A stretch of DNA of 64,000 nt from Nocardia fluminea (GTDB taxonomy: Bacteria; Actinomycetota; Actinomycetes; Mycobacteriales; Mycobacteriaceae). The translations under genes and the position numbers were made by a program. Below, piece by piece: positions 50,127 through 58,625 of the stretch (positions within the stretch are counted from its first letter, which is position 1; every line of letters begins with the position of its first letter). The notes beneath the pieces were generated by a model that did no database searches, had not been told where the DNA came from, and was given only the letters and a program-made list of their open reading frames with translations. The DNA lies in the NCBI RefSeq assembly GCF_002846365.1, contig NZ_PJMW01000002.1, positions 5,828,001-5,892,000 on the forward strand, written 5' to 3'.

Positions 50127-50161
50127 CAGTTTAGCTACAAAGAGTAAGTTACAAACTGTAG
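50127..50161. promoter_or_regulatory. Candidate TetR operator in divergent promoter region
   Basis: CAGTTT (50127-50132) and AAACTG (50153-50158) are perfect inverted arms. Within and around them lie CTACA/TGTAG (50135-50139, 50157-50161) and the direct repeats GCTACAAAG and GTTACAAAC. The region is much more AT-rich than its surroundings. Confidence 0.5.
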
Positions 50162-50186
50162 ATTAATGGAGAGAACGGAAAGCACC

Positions 50187-51197
50187 ATGGAGCAGCCGGT
50201 ACTGATCTTGGGCGGAACAGGGCAAGCGGGGTCGGACACCGCCGCATTGCTGCGCCGATGGCATTCGGCCCTGCCGTTGACCATCGCCGGCCGCGATCTA
50301 GACCGTGCGCGACGGGTCGCCGATACCCTCGGCACTGCCACCGCGGTGACTATCGATCTGTCACGTCGCGACCTCGGTCTCGCCGAGGCCCGCTACTCGG
50401 CGGTCGTCGCGACCCTGTGGGACGACCGTCTCAACGGCCTGCACTACGCACAGGACCGCGGCTTGCCCTACCTCAGCATTTCCAGCGGCCTGCTCGACAT
50501 CGGCCCGGAGATCGTAACGGGCGCGCAGAACTCCAGTGCGGCACCGGTTCTGGTCGCGAGCCATCTGATGGCCGGAATCATCGTTCTCGCCACGCTGGAG
50601 CGCACCCGCGAATTCGACCGGGTCGACTCGGTCCGAGTCGGCGTCGCCCTCGATGACACCGACACCGGCGGCCCCGCGGGTATCGCCGATCTGGAGCGCT
50701 GGTCGGCGGTCACGGCGGCGGGTCTCGTACGCCGCGACGGCGTCTTCACCTGGCTGGCCGAGGCCGAGGCTCAGGCGGATGTGCGCACCGTCGACGGCAC
50801 CGTCCTACCCGGCCAGAGCATCCCGGTCCTCGACGTGCCGAGCCTTGCCCTCGCGACCGGCGCACCGAACGTCCGGGTCGACTTCGCGGTCGGTGCGACC
50901 CCGAGCAGGCGTCGCGGTGAACCTGCCTCCGTCGAGGTTCGGATCGATCTCACCGGCACCGGTCGCGACGGCGAACCGCTCACCAGCACGCAGCATCTCG
51001 TCCATGGGGGCGGTCAGCGGCCGCTGACCGCCCTCGGGATCACCCTCGGCGTCGAACGGTTGCTGGGCCTGCGCGGCGACCGTCCCGCACCGGGAATTCA
51101 CACCCCGGAGGCAGTGGTCGATCCCACCTACGCCGTTGCGCGGTTGAGCGAGATCGGTGCCGTGTGGCATCGAGACGGCGACGGCCCCCGGCCGTGA
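50187..51197 (+). CDS. Saccharopine dehydrogenase-like NAD(P)-binding oxidoreductase
   Basis: A 336-residue protein with an N-terminal Rossmann fold (PVLILGGTGQAGSDTAALLRRW, TIAGRDLDRARRVADTLG, VDLS-type TIDLSRRDL) of the saccharopine dehydrogenase / trans-acting enoyl reductase group. The middle region (YLSISSGLLDIGPEI, PVLVASHLMAGII) and a beta-rich C-terminal half follow this group. Substrate unknown. The ATG at 50187 follows GGAAAG and is preferred to an earlier ATG at 50166, which lacks one. Probably controlled by the divergent TetR gene. Confidence 0.82.
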   Translation: MEQPVLILGGTGQAGSDTAALLRRWHSALPLTIAGRDLDRARRVADTLGTATAVTIDLSRRDLGLAEARYSAVVATLWDDRLNGLHYAQDRGLPYLSISSGLLDIGPEIVTGAQNSSAAPVLVASHLMAGIIVLATLERTREFDRVDSVRVGVALDDTDTGGPAGIADLERWSAVTAAGLVRRDGVFTWLAEAEAQADVRTVDGTVLPGQSIPVLDVPSLALATGAPNVRVDFAVGATPSRRRGEPASVEVRIDLTGTGRDGEPLTSTQHLVHGGGQRPLTALGITLGVERLLGLRGDRPAPGIHTPEAVVDPTYAVARLSEIGAVWHRDGDGPRP

Positions 51198-51216
51198 CCC
51201 CGGGGGCCACTGGTTC

Positions 51217-52353
51217 CTACCGCACCGACCGGAAGAACTCGCGCACGTCCTCGATCAGCAGGTCGGGCGCTTCCATCGCGGCGAAGTGCCCCCCGCGGTC
51301 GTATTCGGTCCATCGGACGAGGTTGTTCTGCTTCTCGGCGATGCCGCGAATCGTAGTGTCGCCGGGGAACACCGCCACCGCTGTCGGGACACCGGAGCTG
51401 GGAAGGTCCGCGCCCCACTGCTGGGATTCCTTGTACAGCCGCATCGAGGAGCCCGCGGTCCCGGTGAACCACAGAATCGCGATTTCGGCGAGCATGGCGT
51501 CGCGGTCGAGGGAATCCTCGGGCAGCGCGGCCGCGGGGTCCTTGTAGGTGTTGACGACATCGACGACCCAGGCGAGCAGACCTGCCGGTGAATCGGCCAG
51601 CGCGTGGGCCAGGGTGTGCGGGCGGGTGCTGTGGACGCCCGCGTAAGCGGAGGTTTCGTTGCTGCTCCAATCCTGCAGCGCGGCGAGCTTTTCCTGATCC
51701 TGCTCGGTATAGCCCGCGCCGTCGTCGTTCCAGGCGGGGATGGTGATCGCGGCGTTGAGGTGCACGCCCGCGACCCGCTCGGTGTCGACGCGACCCACCT
51801 GCGGGGCGATGAACGAGCCCGCGTCGCTGCCTTGCACACCGTAGCGCTGGTAGCCCAGGTCGCTCATCAGCCGGGCGATCAGTTCCGCGGACCGCTCGGT
51901 GGCGGCCTGGCCGGGCTGGTTGGTGGGTCCGGAGAACCCGAATCCGGGCAGGGTCGGGATGATGAGGTCGAAGGCGTCGCGCGGGTCACCGCCGTGCGCG
52001 CCGGGGTCGGTCAGTGGTCCGATCGTCGCGCCGAAGTCGGTGAACGGCCAGCCGTGCACGAGGACCAACGGCAGCGCACCGGGCCGGGGTGCGCGCACGT
52101 GGGTGAAGTGCAGGCGCTGCCCGTCGATCTCGGTGACGAACTGGGGGTGGGCGTTGCGTACGGTTTCGGCGGCGCGCCAGTCGAACCCGGTCCGCCAGTA
52201 GTCGGCGAGTTCGCGCAGGTAGGCGGTGGGCAGGCCGTAGGTCCAACCGGTGCCGGGCAGGTCGTCGGCCCAGCGAGTGCGGGCGAGGCGCTCACCCAGG
52301 TCGTCGAGGTCGGACTGCGGGATGTCGATCCGGAAGCTGTCGATGTCGCTCAT
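51217..52353 (-). CDS. Epoxide hydrolase (alpha/beta hydrolase with EHN domain)
   Basis: A 378-residue epoxide hydrolase. The N-terminal EHN domain is [21 protein letters not shown] and YWRTGFDWR. The oxyanion HGWP motif is [12 protein letters not shown], the nucleophile elbow is [15 protein letters not shown] (Asp nucleophile, as in microsomal-type epoxide hydrolases), and the His lies in [16 protein letters not shown]. It hydrates epoxides to diols. Start taken at the ATG at 52353; an in-frame GTG at 52374 lies in the upstream dyad. Divergent from a WYL-domain regulator. Confidence 0.9.
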   Translation of the reverse strand: MSDIDSFRIDIPQSDLDDLGERLARTRWADDLPGTGWTYGLPTAYLRELADYWRTGFDWRAAETVRNAHPQFVTEIDGQRLHFTHVRAPRPGALPLVLVHGWPFTDFGATIGPLTDPGAHGGDPRDAFDLIIPTLPGFGFSGPTNQPGQAATERSAELIARLMSDLGYQRYGVQGSDAGSFIAPQVGRVDTERVAGVHLNAAITIPAWNDDGAGYTEQDQEKLAALQDWSSNETSAYAGVHSTRPHTLAHALADSPAGLLAWVVDVVNTYKDPAAALPEDSLDRDAMLAEIAILWFTGTAGSSMRLYKESQQWGADLPSSGVPTAVAVFPGDTTIRGIAEKQNNLVRWTEYDRGGHFAAMEAPDLLIEDVREFFRSVR

Positions 52354-52373
52354 ACCGGCAACGCTAGGCATCA

Positions 52374-52396
52374 CTTAGGTCGGTATCGCTCCTAAG
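52374..52396. promoter_or_regulatory. Inverted repeat between epoxide hydrolase and WYL regulator genes
   Basis: CTTAGG (52374-52379) and CCTAAG (52391-52396) are perfect inverted half sites with an 11-base spacer, in the 62-base gap between the divergent start codons. It is the obvious operator candidate for the adjacent regulator. Confidence 0.55.
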
Positions 52397-52415
52397 CGCG
52401 CGGCATGATGGAGCG

Positions 52416-53408
52416 ATGTCCGAAACTTCCGCGCGGCTGCTCCGGCTGCTGTCGTTGTTGCAGACCCACCGCGTGTGGTCCGGCGCCGAGCTCGCGACCA
52501 AGCTCCACGTCACCGCGCGTACCGTGCGCCGCGACGTGGAGCGTTTACGCGGATTGGGCTATCCGGTACACGCGATGCAGGGCAGCGCGGGGTATCGGCT
52601 GGGCGCGGGTGCCTCGATGCCACCGCTGCTGCTCGACGACGAGGAAGCCGTGGCCGTCGCGGTCGGCTTGCGCACCACTTCGGGCGGCACGGTGACCGGT
52701 ATCGAGGACGCGTCGCTGCGCGCGCTCGCCAAGCTGGAACAGGTGCTCCCCTCGCGACTTCGGCACCGGCTCACGACCTTGCAGCAGTCGATGGTGCGGG
52801 TCGCCGCCGAAGCACCGCGGGTGGCACCCGAGATCTTGCTGACCATCGCGGAAGCGTGCCGGCGCCACGAGCGTCTGCGTTTCGACTACACCGATCACGC
52901 CGGTGCGACGTCTCGCCGCGATGTCGAACCCGATTCGCTGGTCAATGTGAGCAGGCATTGGTATCTGGTCGGCTGGGACGTCGATCGGGCGGATTGGCGG
53001 TCGTTCCGCATCGACCGGCTCGAGCCGCGTGTGCCGACGGGCCCACGATTTACCCCGCGGCCCCTCCCCGACGGTGACGCGGCGACCTACCTGTCCCGCA
53101 GGCTGTCGGTCGCGTCGTGGCCGTGGCGCACCGTCATCACGCTGCACGGGTCGGCCACCGAGCTGGCCGATCGTGTCTGGCCGGGCATGGGTGTCCTCGA
53201 AGCGGTCGACGATGTCAGCTGCCTGCTGCACCTGGGGGCCGACTCGCCTGCCTCGCTGGCCTGGATGATCACCGCCCTGGATGTGGGATTCACGGTCACC
53301 GACCCGCCTGAGCTCGTCGCGGCGCTGCGAACAGTGAGCGAGCGATGCCGTGACGCGATAGTCGTTGCACCCGATGCCGTTGTGCATCGTGTGCCACCAT
53401 CGCGCTGA
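52416..53408 (+). CDS. YafY-type transcriptional regulator with HTH and WYL domain
   Basis: A 330-residue regulator. An N-terminal DeoR-like helix-turn-helix (RLLRLLSLLQTHRVWSGAELATKLHVTARTVRRDVERLRGLGY, residues 7-49) is followed by a linker and a WYL domain (RLRFDYTDHAGATSRRDVEPDSLVNVSRHWYLVGWDVDRADWRSFRIDRLE). WYL domains bind nucleotides or other ligands and modulate DNA binding. The neighbouring divergent epoxide hydrolase is the likely target. Confidence 0.9.
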   Translation: MSETSARLLRLLSLLQTHRVWSGAELATKLHVTARTVRRDVERLRGLGYPVHAMQGSAGYRLGAGASMPPLLLDDEEAVAVAVGLRTTSGGTVTGIEDASLRALAKLEQVLPSRLRHRLTTLQQSMVRVAAEAPRVAPEILLTIAEACRRHERLRFDYTDHAGATSRRDVEPDSLVNVSRHWYLVGWDVDRADWRSFRIDRLEPRVPTGPRFTPRPLPDGDAATYLSRRLSVASWPWRTVITLHGSATELADRVWPGMGVLEAVDDVSCLLHLGADSPASLAWMITALDVGFTVTDPPELVAALRTVSERCRDAIVVAPDAVVHRVPPSR

Positions 53409-53430
53409 CAGCGTCGACGAGACGAGAGCT

Positions 53431-54546
53431 TCAGTCGCACAGCGCGTGGCTGAGCATCCCGCCGAGGTCGACCGAGGACGATGTGCCGGTGTAGGCGATG
53501 GTGACCGCGAGGCCGGAGCGGGTGGCGCCCGCGACAGTGGTGAAGCCGGGGACGCCGCCGATGTGGCCGACGTACTGCGCACCGCAGGGCAGTTGGGTGT
53601 ATCCGACGCCGAGACCGTAGGACATGCCGTCACCGTTGCCCATGTCGATGCCGTCGAGCATCTGCGCGAGTTGGGGTCGGGGCACGACCTCACCGGCCAG
53701 AAGGGCGAGGAAGAAACGGTTCACATCAGCGCCGGTGCTCACCAGGGCGCCCGATGTCCACGGCACCGACGGCTCCATCAGGGTCGTGTCGGTGAGTGCC
53801 CCGTCGACGGTTGCGTACGCGGTCGGATGCGGTTGACGCAGTGCGGTTTCACCGGTGGCGGGCAGGTAGGTATTCGACAGGCCGAGCGGTGTGAGGATGC
53901 GGTCGCGCAGTTCGTCGGCGTAGCGATGCCCGGTCACCGCCTCGATCAGCATGCCCGCGACGATGTAGTTGATGTTGGTGTACTCGAATCGGCTGCCGGG
54001 CGCGAACTTCGCCGGCTGCTGCAAGGCGAGGGCGATCTCCTGGGCCGGGGTGAAGGTGCGGCCGTTCTCCGCCGCTCGGTGTTCGTCGAGCTCCGGGGAG
54101 GGGGCGGGCTCGGGCAGCCCGCTCCGGTGACCCAGGATCTGGCGGACGGTGATCGTGCGCCCGTCCACGCCCGCGTCGGTGAGCAGTCCGGGCAGATACG
54201 TGTCGATGGACCGGTCCAGGTCGATGCGATGTTCGGCCACCAGCTGCAGCACGATCGCGGCCGTGAAGGACTTGGTGACGCTGCCGACCCGGAGATGCTG
54301 GGCAACATCGGTATTTATCGGGGCCGCCGCGGCAATGTCGGACAGACCCGAGCTGACGACGGTGGCGGATCCGTGCTCGGTGAGCGTGGCGATGGCCCCG
54401 ACGGCGCCTGCGGCGACCATCGTGTCGAGGTCGCCGCGCACGCTGTCCTCGCGGGCCGGCGCGACGGGCTCGGCCGCGCTGGTCGTGCAGGCGGCCAAGA
54501 CCAGCGCGGCGGTGAAGATCGGCACGGTGAAGGTTCGAATACGCAT
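53431..54546 (-). CDS. Secreted lipoprotein serine hydrolase (beta-lactamase / D-Ala-D-Ala carboxypeptidase family)
   Basis: A 371-residue protein with a lipoprotein signal peptide: MRIRTFTVPIFTAALVLAAC, the Cys of the LAAC lipobox being about residue 20, so it is anchored outside the membrane. SxxK is SVTK in RVGSVTKSFTA, YxN is YTN in FEYTNINYIVAG, and HxG is HIG in YVGHIGGVPGF. It may trim cell-wall peptides or hydrolyse beta-lactams; R61-type DD-peptidases are the closest general class. Start at the ATG at 54546; an upstream extension lacks signal-peptide character. Convergent with the WYL regulator. Confidence 0.9.
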   Translation of the reverse strand: MRIRTFTVPIFTAALVLAACTTSAAEPVAPAREDSVRGDLDTMVAAGAVGAIATLTEHGSATVVSSGLSDIAAAAPINTDVAQHLRVGSVTKSFTAAIVLQLVAEHRIDLDRSIDTYLPGLLTDAGVDGRTITVRQILGHRSGLPEPAPSPELDEHRAAENGRTFTPAQEIALALQQPAKFAPGSRFEYTNINYIVAGMLIEAVTGHRYADELRDRILTPLGLSNTYLPATGETALRQPHPTAYATVDGALTDTTLMEPSVPWTSGALVSTGADVNRFFLALLAGEVVPRPQLAQMLDGIDMGNGDGMSYGLGVGYTQLPCGAQYVGHIGGVPGFTTVAGATRSGLAVTIAYTGTSSSVDLGGMLSHALCD

Positions 54547-54662
54547 GGTCGAACGGTAGAAATCCGAGGCCCGCAGACACATTGGACCGCGGTACTACCC
54601 CTGCCTCGGTCCGGGGTAGCGGGGCAGGGCGAGCCGGTCACCCTGCCCGCGACCTCATGCGA

Positions 54663-55091
54663 TCAGTTCCGCCGCAACGCCAGTACGGGGATGGTGCGGA
54701 TGCCTTTGGTCCTTTCCTCGTATTCGGCGAAACCGGGATACCGGCGTGCCTGCTCGGCGTAGAGGCGGTCGCGTTCGCCGCCGGTGACTTCGGTGACGGT
54801 GACCGGAAAGGTCTCGGTGCCGACCTCGGCTTCGGCCGCACCCGCGGAGACGAGGTTGTAGTACCAGTCGGGATTGGTGGGGGCGCCGGCTTTGGACGCG
54901 AAGACGTACAGGAGCTTCGGGTCGTTCTCGTCGGCCAGGTACATCATCGGCGACACCAGTTGCCGGTCGGTGCGCCGCCCTCGGTGATGCACCAGCACCA
55001 TGGGCGCACCCTCGAAGGGGCCGCCTACTCGCCCTTGGTTGTCGCGGAACTCGGCGATGATCTTGCTGTTCCAGTCCTGTGATTCGCTCAT
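54663..55091 (-). CDS. Ddn-like deazaflavin (F420)-dependent nitroreductase/quinone reductase family protein
   Basis: A 142-residue split-barrel protein of the Ddn family (WNSKIIAEFRDNQGRVGGPFEGAPMVLVHHRGRRTDRQLVSPM, then NPDWYYNLVSAGAAEAEVG and RYPGFAEYEERT). Members use cofactor F420H2 to reduce quinones or nitro compounds, including nitroimidazole drugs in M. tuberculosis. F420 dependence fits an actinobacterium. The ATG at 55091 begins the conserved part; another ATG at 55100 directly follows GGGGGAGAAG. It is followed at a distance by the lipoprotein hydrolase on the same strand. Confidence 0.88.
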   Translation of the reverse strand: MSESQDWNSKIIAEFRDNQGRVGGPFEGAPMVLVHHRGRRTDRQLVSPMMYLADENDPKLLYVFASKAGAPTNPDWYYNLVSAGAAEAEVGTETFPVTVTEVTGGERDRLYAEQARRYPGFAEYEERTKGIRTIPVLALRRN

Positions 55092-55137
55092 GCCTGGCAT
55101 CTTCTCCCCCGATCCGCGCCGGCGCGAGCAACCACGC

Positions 55138-55965
55138 TCAGGGCTGGTCGAGGACTTCTTGCAGGCGGGCCGCGAAGGTGACGGCATCGTCGACGAATCC
55201 GGTGTGGTCGCCGGGGAACAGGACCGGGTCGACGCCGAGTGCGGCGACCAGTTCCCGCGAGGTGCGGTCACAGAACTGACCGGCGGACTCGGCACCGATC
55301 GCGATGATCACCCGGGTGGGGATCGAGCGCAGCAACGGCGGGTCCGGCACCCAGGAGGTGGTCTGTCGCAGTTCGTGGGCGAACCAGAAGCGTTCGCCGG
55401 CGACCTGCCGGGGGTCGCGGTCGCCGCCGAAGAGTTGTTCGAGCATCGGTTCCGGGAGAGGGATCGCGGCTTGGGCGAAGAACTTTCGCCAGGCGCCGAT
55501 CACGTCACCGGTGGCGTAGGTGGCGACGATGTCGTCGGTGAGTGCGCGCTGGGCGTCGGCGTCGGGGAGCAGCTCACGCAACGGCGGCTCGTGGGCGACC
55601 ACAGTGGTGACCAGATCAGGGTTGGTCTGGGCCAGAGCCAGAGCGGTGACCGCGCCGCCGCTGGATCCGAAGACCACGGCCGGGCCGGCGCCGAGGTGGG
55701 TGATGAGCTGGGCGAGGTCCCCGGCGCGGGCGAGCACCGTCGAGTCCTGGTCCGGGTCGTCCAGGGGGCTACCGAAATGCCCGCGCGGGTCGGTGGTGAG
55801 GACGGTGTTGGTGGTGGCGAGTTGTTCGGCCGCCGCGGCGAACGAGGCGGCGTTCATCGGGGCGCCGACGAGCACGAGCAGCGGTCCCGCACCACGGACC
55901 TCGTAGTACAGGCGGGCGTCCGGCACCACGAGGGTGCCGGTGGTGACGGCGGAACTGGCGGTCAT
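55138..55965 (-). CDS. Alpha/beta hydrolase
   Basis: A 275-residue alpha/beta hydrolase. The nucleophile elbow is VVFGSSGGAVTALALA (G-x-S-x-G, Ser about residue 103), an early loop is LVLVGAPMNAASF, and the catalytic His is in FPGDHTGFVDDAV near the end. DPRGHFGSP and AWRKFFAQAAIP are typical of small actinobacterial hydrolases of unknown substrate. The ATG at 55965 follows GGGAGAG. It lies 46 bases before the Ddn-like gene on the same strand and may be co-transcribed with it. Confidence 0.85.
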   Translation of the reverse strand: MTASSAVTTGTLVVPDARLYYEVRGAGPLLVLVGAPMNAASFAAAAEQLATTNTVLTTDPRGHFGSPLDDPDQDSTVLARAGDLAQLITHLGAGPAVVFGSSGGAVTALALAQTNPDLVTTVVAHEPPLRELLPDADAQRALTDDIVATYATGDVIGAWRKFFAQAAIPLPEPMLEQLFGGDRDPRQVAGERFWFAHELRQTTSWVPDPPLLRSIPTRVIIAIGAESAGQFCDRTSRELVAALGVDPVLFPGDHTGFVDDAVTFAARLQEVLDQP

Positions 55966-56071
55966 GAGGCTCTCCCGGGCTCGGCTACAGGTAGCACTCA
56001 TAGAGACGGTGTGTACCGCAAGAACTCATCGCTCGCCACGAATATTCTTTTCCGGCAATCTCTTCCGCAGG

Positions 56072-57436
56072 TCAGGCACTCTTCTTCGGCGAGAGCCGGG
56101 CCAGGGCCAGCACCACGACACCACATCCGGCCACGACAAGCCACCCGATCCGGATCGACCCGTGACCGGCGATCACCCCGCCGGCGATCGCGATGCCGAC
56201 CGCGGCGCCGACTTGCCGAGCGGTGGACGTGATTCCACCCGCGACTCCCGCCCTGGCCGCGGGCAACCCGCTCACCGCCGTGTTGGTGATCGGCGCATTC
56301 GCGAATCCGAACCCGGTTCCGATCAGCGCGAACGCGCCCATCATCGTCATCAGTTCCGGATCGCCGCCCGCGCCGGCGAGCACGATCCCACCGGCGGTGA
56401 GGAATCCACCCGCGAGCAACAGCGGCCGGCGGGCACCGACGCGTCCGACGAGAATCCCTGACAGCGGTGCACACACGGTGGCCGCCACCGCCAGTGGCAG
56501 CGTCATCGCTCCCGCCGCGACAGCGCTCATTCCCCGCGCGTGCTGCAGATGCCAGGTACTGAGCAGCAAGGTGGTGGTCAGCGCCATGAACACCAGCACC
56601 GCGCCGACCACCGCGGCGGTGAACTGCGCGCGCCGGAACAGGTCCGGATCGATCAACGGCTCGGCCGCCCGTCTTTCCACCCACACGAACGCGCCGGCCG
56701 CCGCCACGACACCGAAGTACCCGGCCAGCGCGGTGAGCGAGCTCCATCCGATCCGCGGTCCTTCGATGAGCAAGGCGATCACCCCACCCACCACCAGGAC
56801 GAGCAGCAGTTGCCCCGCCCCGTCGATCCGCCGCGACTGCCCGGCCCGCGATTCGGGTACGAACACCGCGCTCAGCACGAGGGCGAGCACCACGACCGGG
56901 ACCGCGATCCAGAACACCGACCGCCATCCGAACCAGTCGACCAGCGCCCCACCGAGGGTCGGTCCGACCGCCATGCTCAACCCGAACACCGCCGCCCACA
57001 CCCCGATCGCGCGGGCTCGCTGCCGCGCGTCGGTGATCGTCGAGACCACGATCGCCAAGGCGACCGGGCTCAGCATCGACCCACCGACGCCCTGGACGAT
57101 TCGCGCCCCGATGAGCACCTCGACTGTCGGAGCCAGCGCGCACACGGTGGTCGCGACGCCGAAAACGGCGAGCCCGAGCCGGAATACCCGTCGCCGGCCG
57201 ACCCGATCCGCGACGGCTCCCGAGGTGATGAGAAAGCTCGCCAGCGCCAGCGTGTAGGAGTCGACGATCCACTCCAAACCCTGAGTGCCGACGTGCAGGC
57301 CGTTGCCGATCGCGGGCAGTGCCACGGTGACGATCGTCGCGTCGAACCCGACGACGAACAGGCTCAGCGAGCACACGGCCAGCACAGCCCATGGGCGAAC
57401 GGTTGCGGTGCGGGCGCGAACAGGGTTGTCCAGCAT
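56072..57436 (-). CDS. MFS drug exporter (DHA2/EmrB-QacA type)
   Basis: A 454-residue integral membrane transporter of the major facilitator superfamily. Motif A is seen in ITSGAVADRVGRRRVFRLG, motif C-like sequence in AVFGLSMAVGPTLGGALVDWFGWRSVFWI, and motif D1-like sequence in LFVVGFDATIVTVALPAIG. The first half matches EmrB/QacA-type proton-driven multidrug exporters; 12-14 helices can be drawn. The ATG at 57436 follows GAGGAGG. Upstream is a gene-free region with two dyads that could bind a regulator. Confidence 0.9.
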   Translation of the reverse strand: MLDNPVRARTATVRPWAVLAVCSLSLFVVGFDATIVTVALPAIGNGLHVGTQGLEWIVDSYTLALASFLITSGAVADRVGRRRVFRLGLAVFGVATTVCALAPTVEVLIGARIVQGVGGSMLSPVALAIVVSTITDARQRARAIGVWAAVFGLSMAVGPTLGGALVDWFGWRSVFWIAVPVVVLALVLSAVFVPESRAGQSRRIDGAGQLLLVLVVGGVIALLIEGPRIGWSSLTALAGYFGVVAAAGAFVWVERRAAEPLIDPDLFRRAQFTAAVVGAVLVFMALTTTLLLSTWHLQHARGMSAVAAGAMTLPLAVAATVCAPLSGILVGRVGARRPLLLAGGFLTAGGIVLAGAGGDPELMTMMGAFALIGTGFGFANAPITNTAVSGLPAARAGVAGGITSTARQVGAAVGIAIAGGVIAGHGSIRIGWLVVAGCGVVVLALARLSPKKSA

Positions 57437-57775
57437 GGGCGGTCCTCCTCGGGTCGAGGACTGGAGTATCACCAACAGCTGGCCGGATCACCCAGAGTTG
57501 TTGCCGGAACAGCAAAACTCTTGCCTGTTCGGCAAGATGTTCTGTCGCGAGAAGGCGGCGATCGGCGACCACGTGGGAGAGTCGACGTTCAGCGGTGCAT
57601 GGCACAACTCTTCGCACGGAGCAGGCAGGCAACCAGTTCGTGTCCGTCGTGGACCGGTTCGCCTACCTGGCGCGCGTTGGTGTACAAGCGTGCACTGAAC
57701 AGATGGGGTGTCCTCCATGCCGCTGCGCGGCACGCGCACGAAATGCGATTCTATTCGCCAGCGTCGGGCACCGGG
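57437..57775. promoter_or_regulatory. Gene-free region upstream of the MFS exporter with dyads
   Basis: This 339-base stretch holds no gene I can support. At 57501-57535 there is TTGCCGGAACAG ... CTGTTCGGCAA, an inverted repeat with one missing base, and inside it TTGCC-TGTTC-GGCAA (57521-57535) is a perfect palindrome. These lie 65-100 bases before the exporter start and are candidate operators; no regulator gene is adjacent. Confidence 0.45.
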
Positions 57776-58138
57776 TCAGGGGCGCTCGGTGGGCAGTTCG
57801 CCGTAGAGCTGGCGCGCGCGAGCGGTCAGCAGCGGCACCACGATGGTGCGCCAGGTCGGCAGGTGCACCGCTTCCGGGCGCCCCTCGACCAGCACGGAAG
57901 GCTCTGCGACCACGTCGGCATCGTCGACGTCCACCCCGACCACCTCGACGATCTCCCGCCGCAGCAGCGCCACGAACTCCGTCGCGGTCTCCGGCGGGAT
58001 CTGCGCGCAAACCTTGTCCCGCACCGCGTTCCAGGCCACCGGATCCGCGGGCGAGCCCCAATGACGGGGTCGCCGATCGAAGAGCCGGGCTATCTCGGAA
58101 GAATCTGGCACCCGCCGAATCCTACCGAGACCCGCCAC
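57776..58138 (-). CDS. Hypothetical protein, 120 residues
   Basis: Not recognised. The sequence is soluble, with an amphipathic middle (AWNAVRDKVCAQIPPETATEFVALLRREIVEVVGVDVDDADVV) and a C-terminal helix (LTARARQLYGELPTERP). It has ordinary codon bias for this genome, a single Cys and no transmembrane segment. It stands alone between the exporter and the next small gene, on the same strand as both. Confidence 0.55.
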   Translation of the reverse strand: MAGLGRIRRVPDSSEIARLFDRRPRHWGSPADPVAWNAVRDKVCAQIPPETATEFVALLRREIVEVVGVDVDDADVVAEPSVLVEGRPEAVHLPTWRTIVVPLLTARARQLYGELPTERP

Positions 58139-58201
58139 CCGCCGTCGCGGCGACTTCCCACGATCGCCGCGGCGGCATAGAAGAACCCGCCGGGGCGCGC
58201 A

Positions 58202-58402
58202 CTAACGGCGGCGGCGCAGTTCGTCGGCGCTGGCCCGCAGCGTTCCGGCGACCAGTTCACGCCCCTCGTGCGCCAGATCGACCACCTCGCGCGCGCTCTT
58301 GCGCCCCGCCTCGCCCAGAATGCCGGCCAGGGCGGTGCCGGTGCGGCGTGCCGCGATGGACAGCTCGTGGATCAGTTCTCGGCCGGGTCCGACTTTGTCC
58401 AT
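58202..58402 (-). CDS. Small helical hypothetical protein, 66 residues
   Basis: A short protein from an ATG preceded by GGAG, reading as one long amphipathic, charged helix (RELIHELSIAARRTGTALAG, SAREVVDLAHEGRELVAGTL, ending in ADELRRRR). It looks like a small dimerising or DNA-associated protein, but I recognise no family. Going minus-strand upstream there is a TACACT hexamer near 58450 that could be part of its promoter. The open frame extends further upstream, but that part has no protein character. Confidence 0.5.
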   Translation of the reverse strand: MDKVGPGRELIHELSIAARRTGTALAGILGEAGRKSAREVVDLAHEGRELVAGTLRASADELRRRR

Positions 58403-58625
58403 CTCGTGAACTCCATTCGCGGTGCAGGCCAGCTGGGATACCTGGCAACACCTCAGTGTACAGTCGTGCGCCGAATCCGTGTCAACCCCGAATCCGGCAC
58501 CACGGTCCGCACCCTGCCTTCGACCACCGATCGGTTCGAGGCGCCACGTCCTGGATGCGTGAGATGCCATCTCCTGCCCGCGCATCCATGAGTGCCGCAC
58601 AGCGGTGAGCTGCGCGGCACCGGGT

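Noticed and set aside
53365..58180. Plus-strand frames of 350-550 codons opposite the lipoprotein hydrolase, alpha/beta hydrolase and MFS genes
   Set aside because: Composition is typical of reverse-frame readings, while the minus-strand products have signal peptides, catalytic motifs and transmembrane helices.
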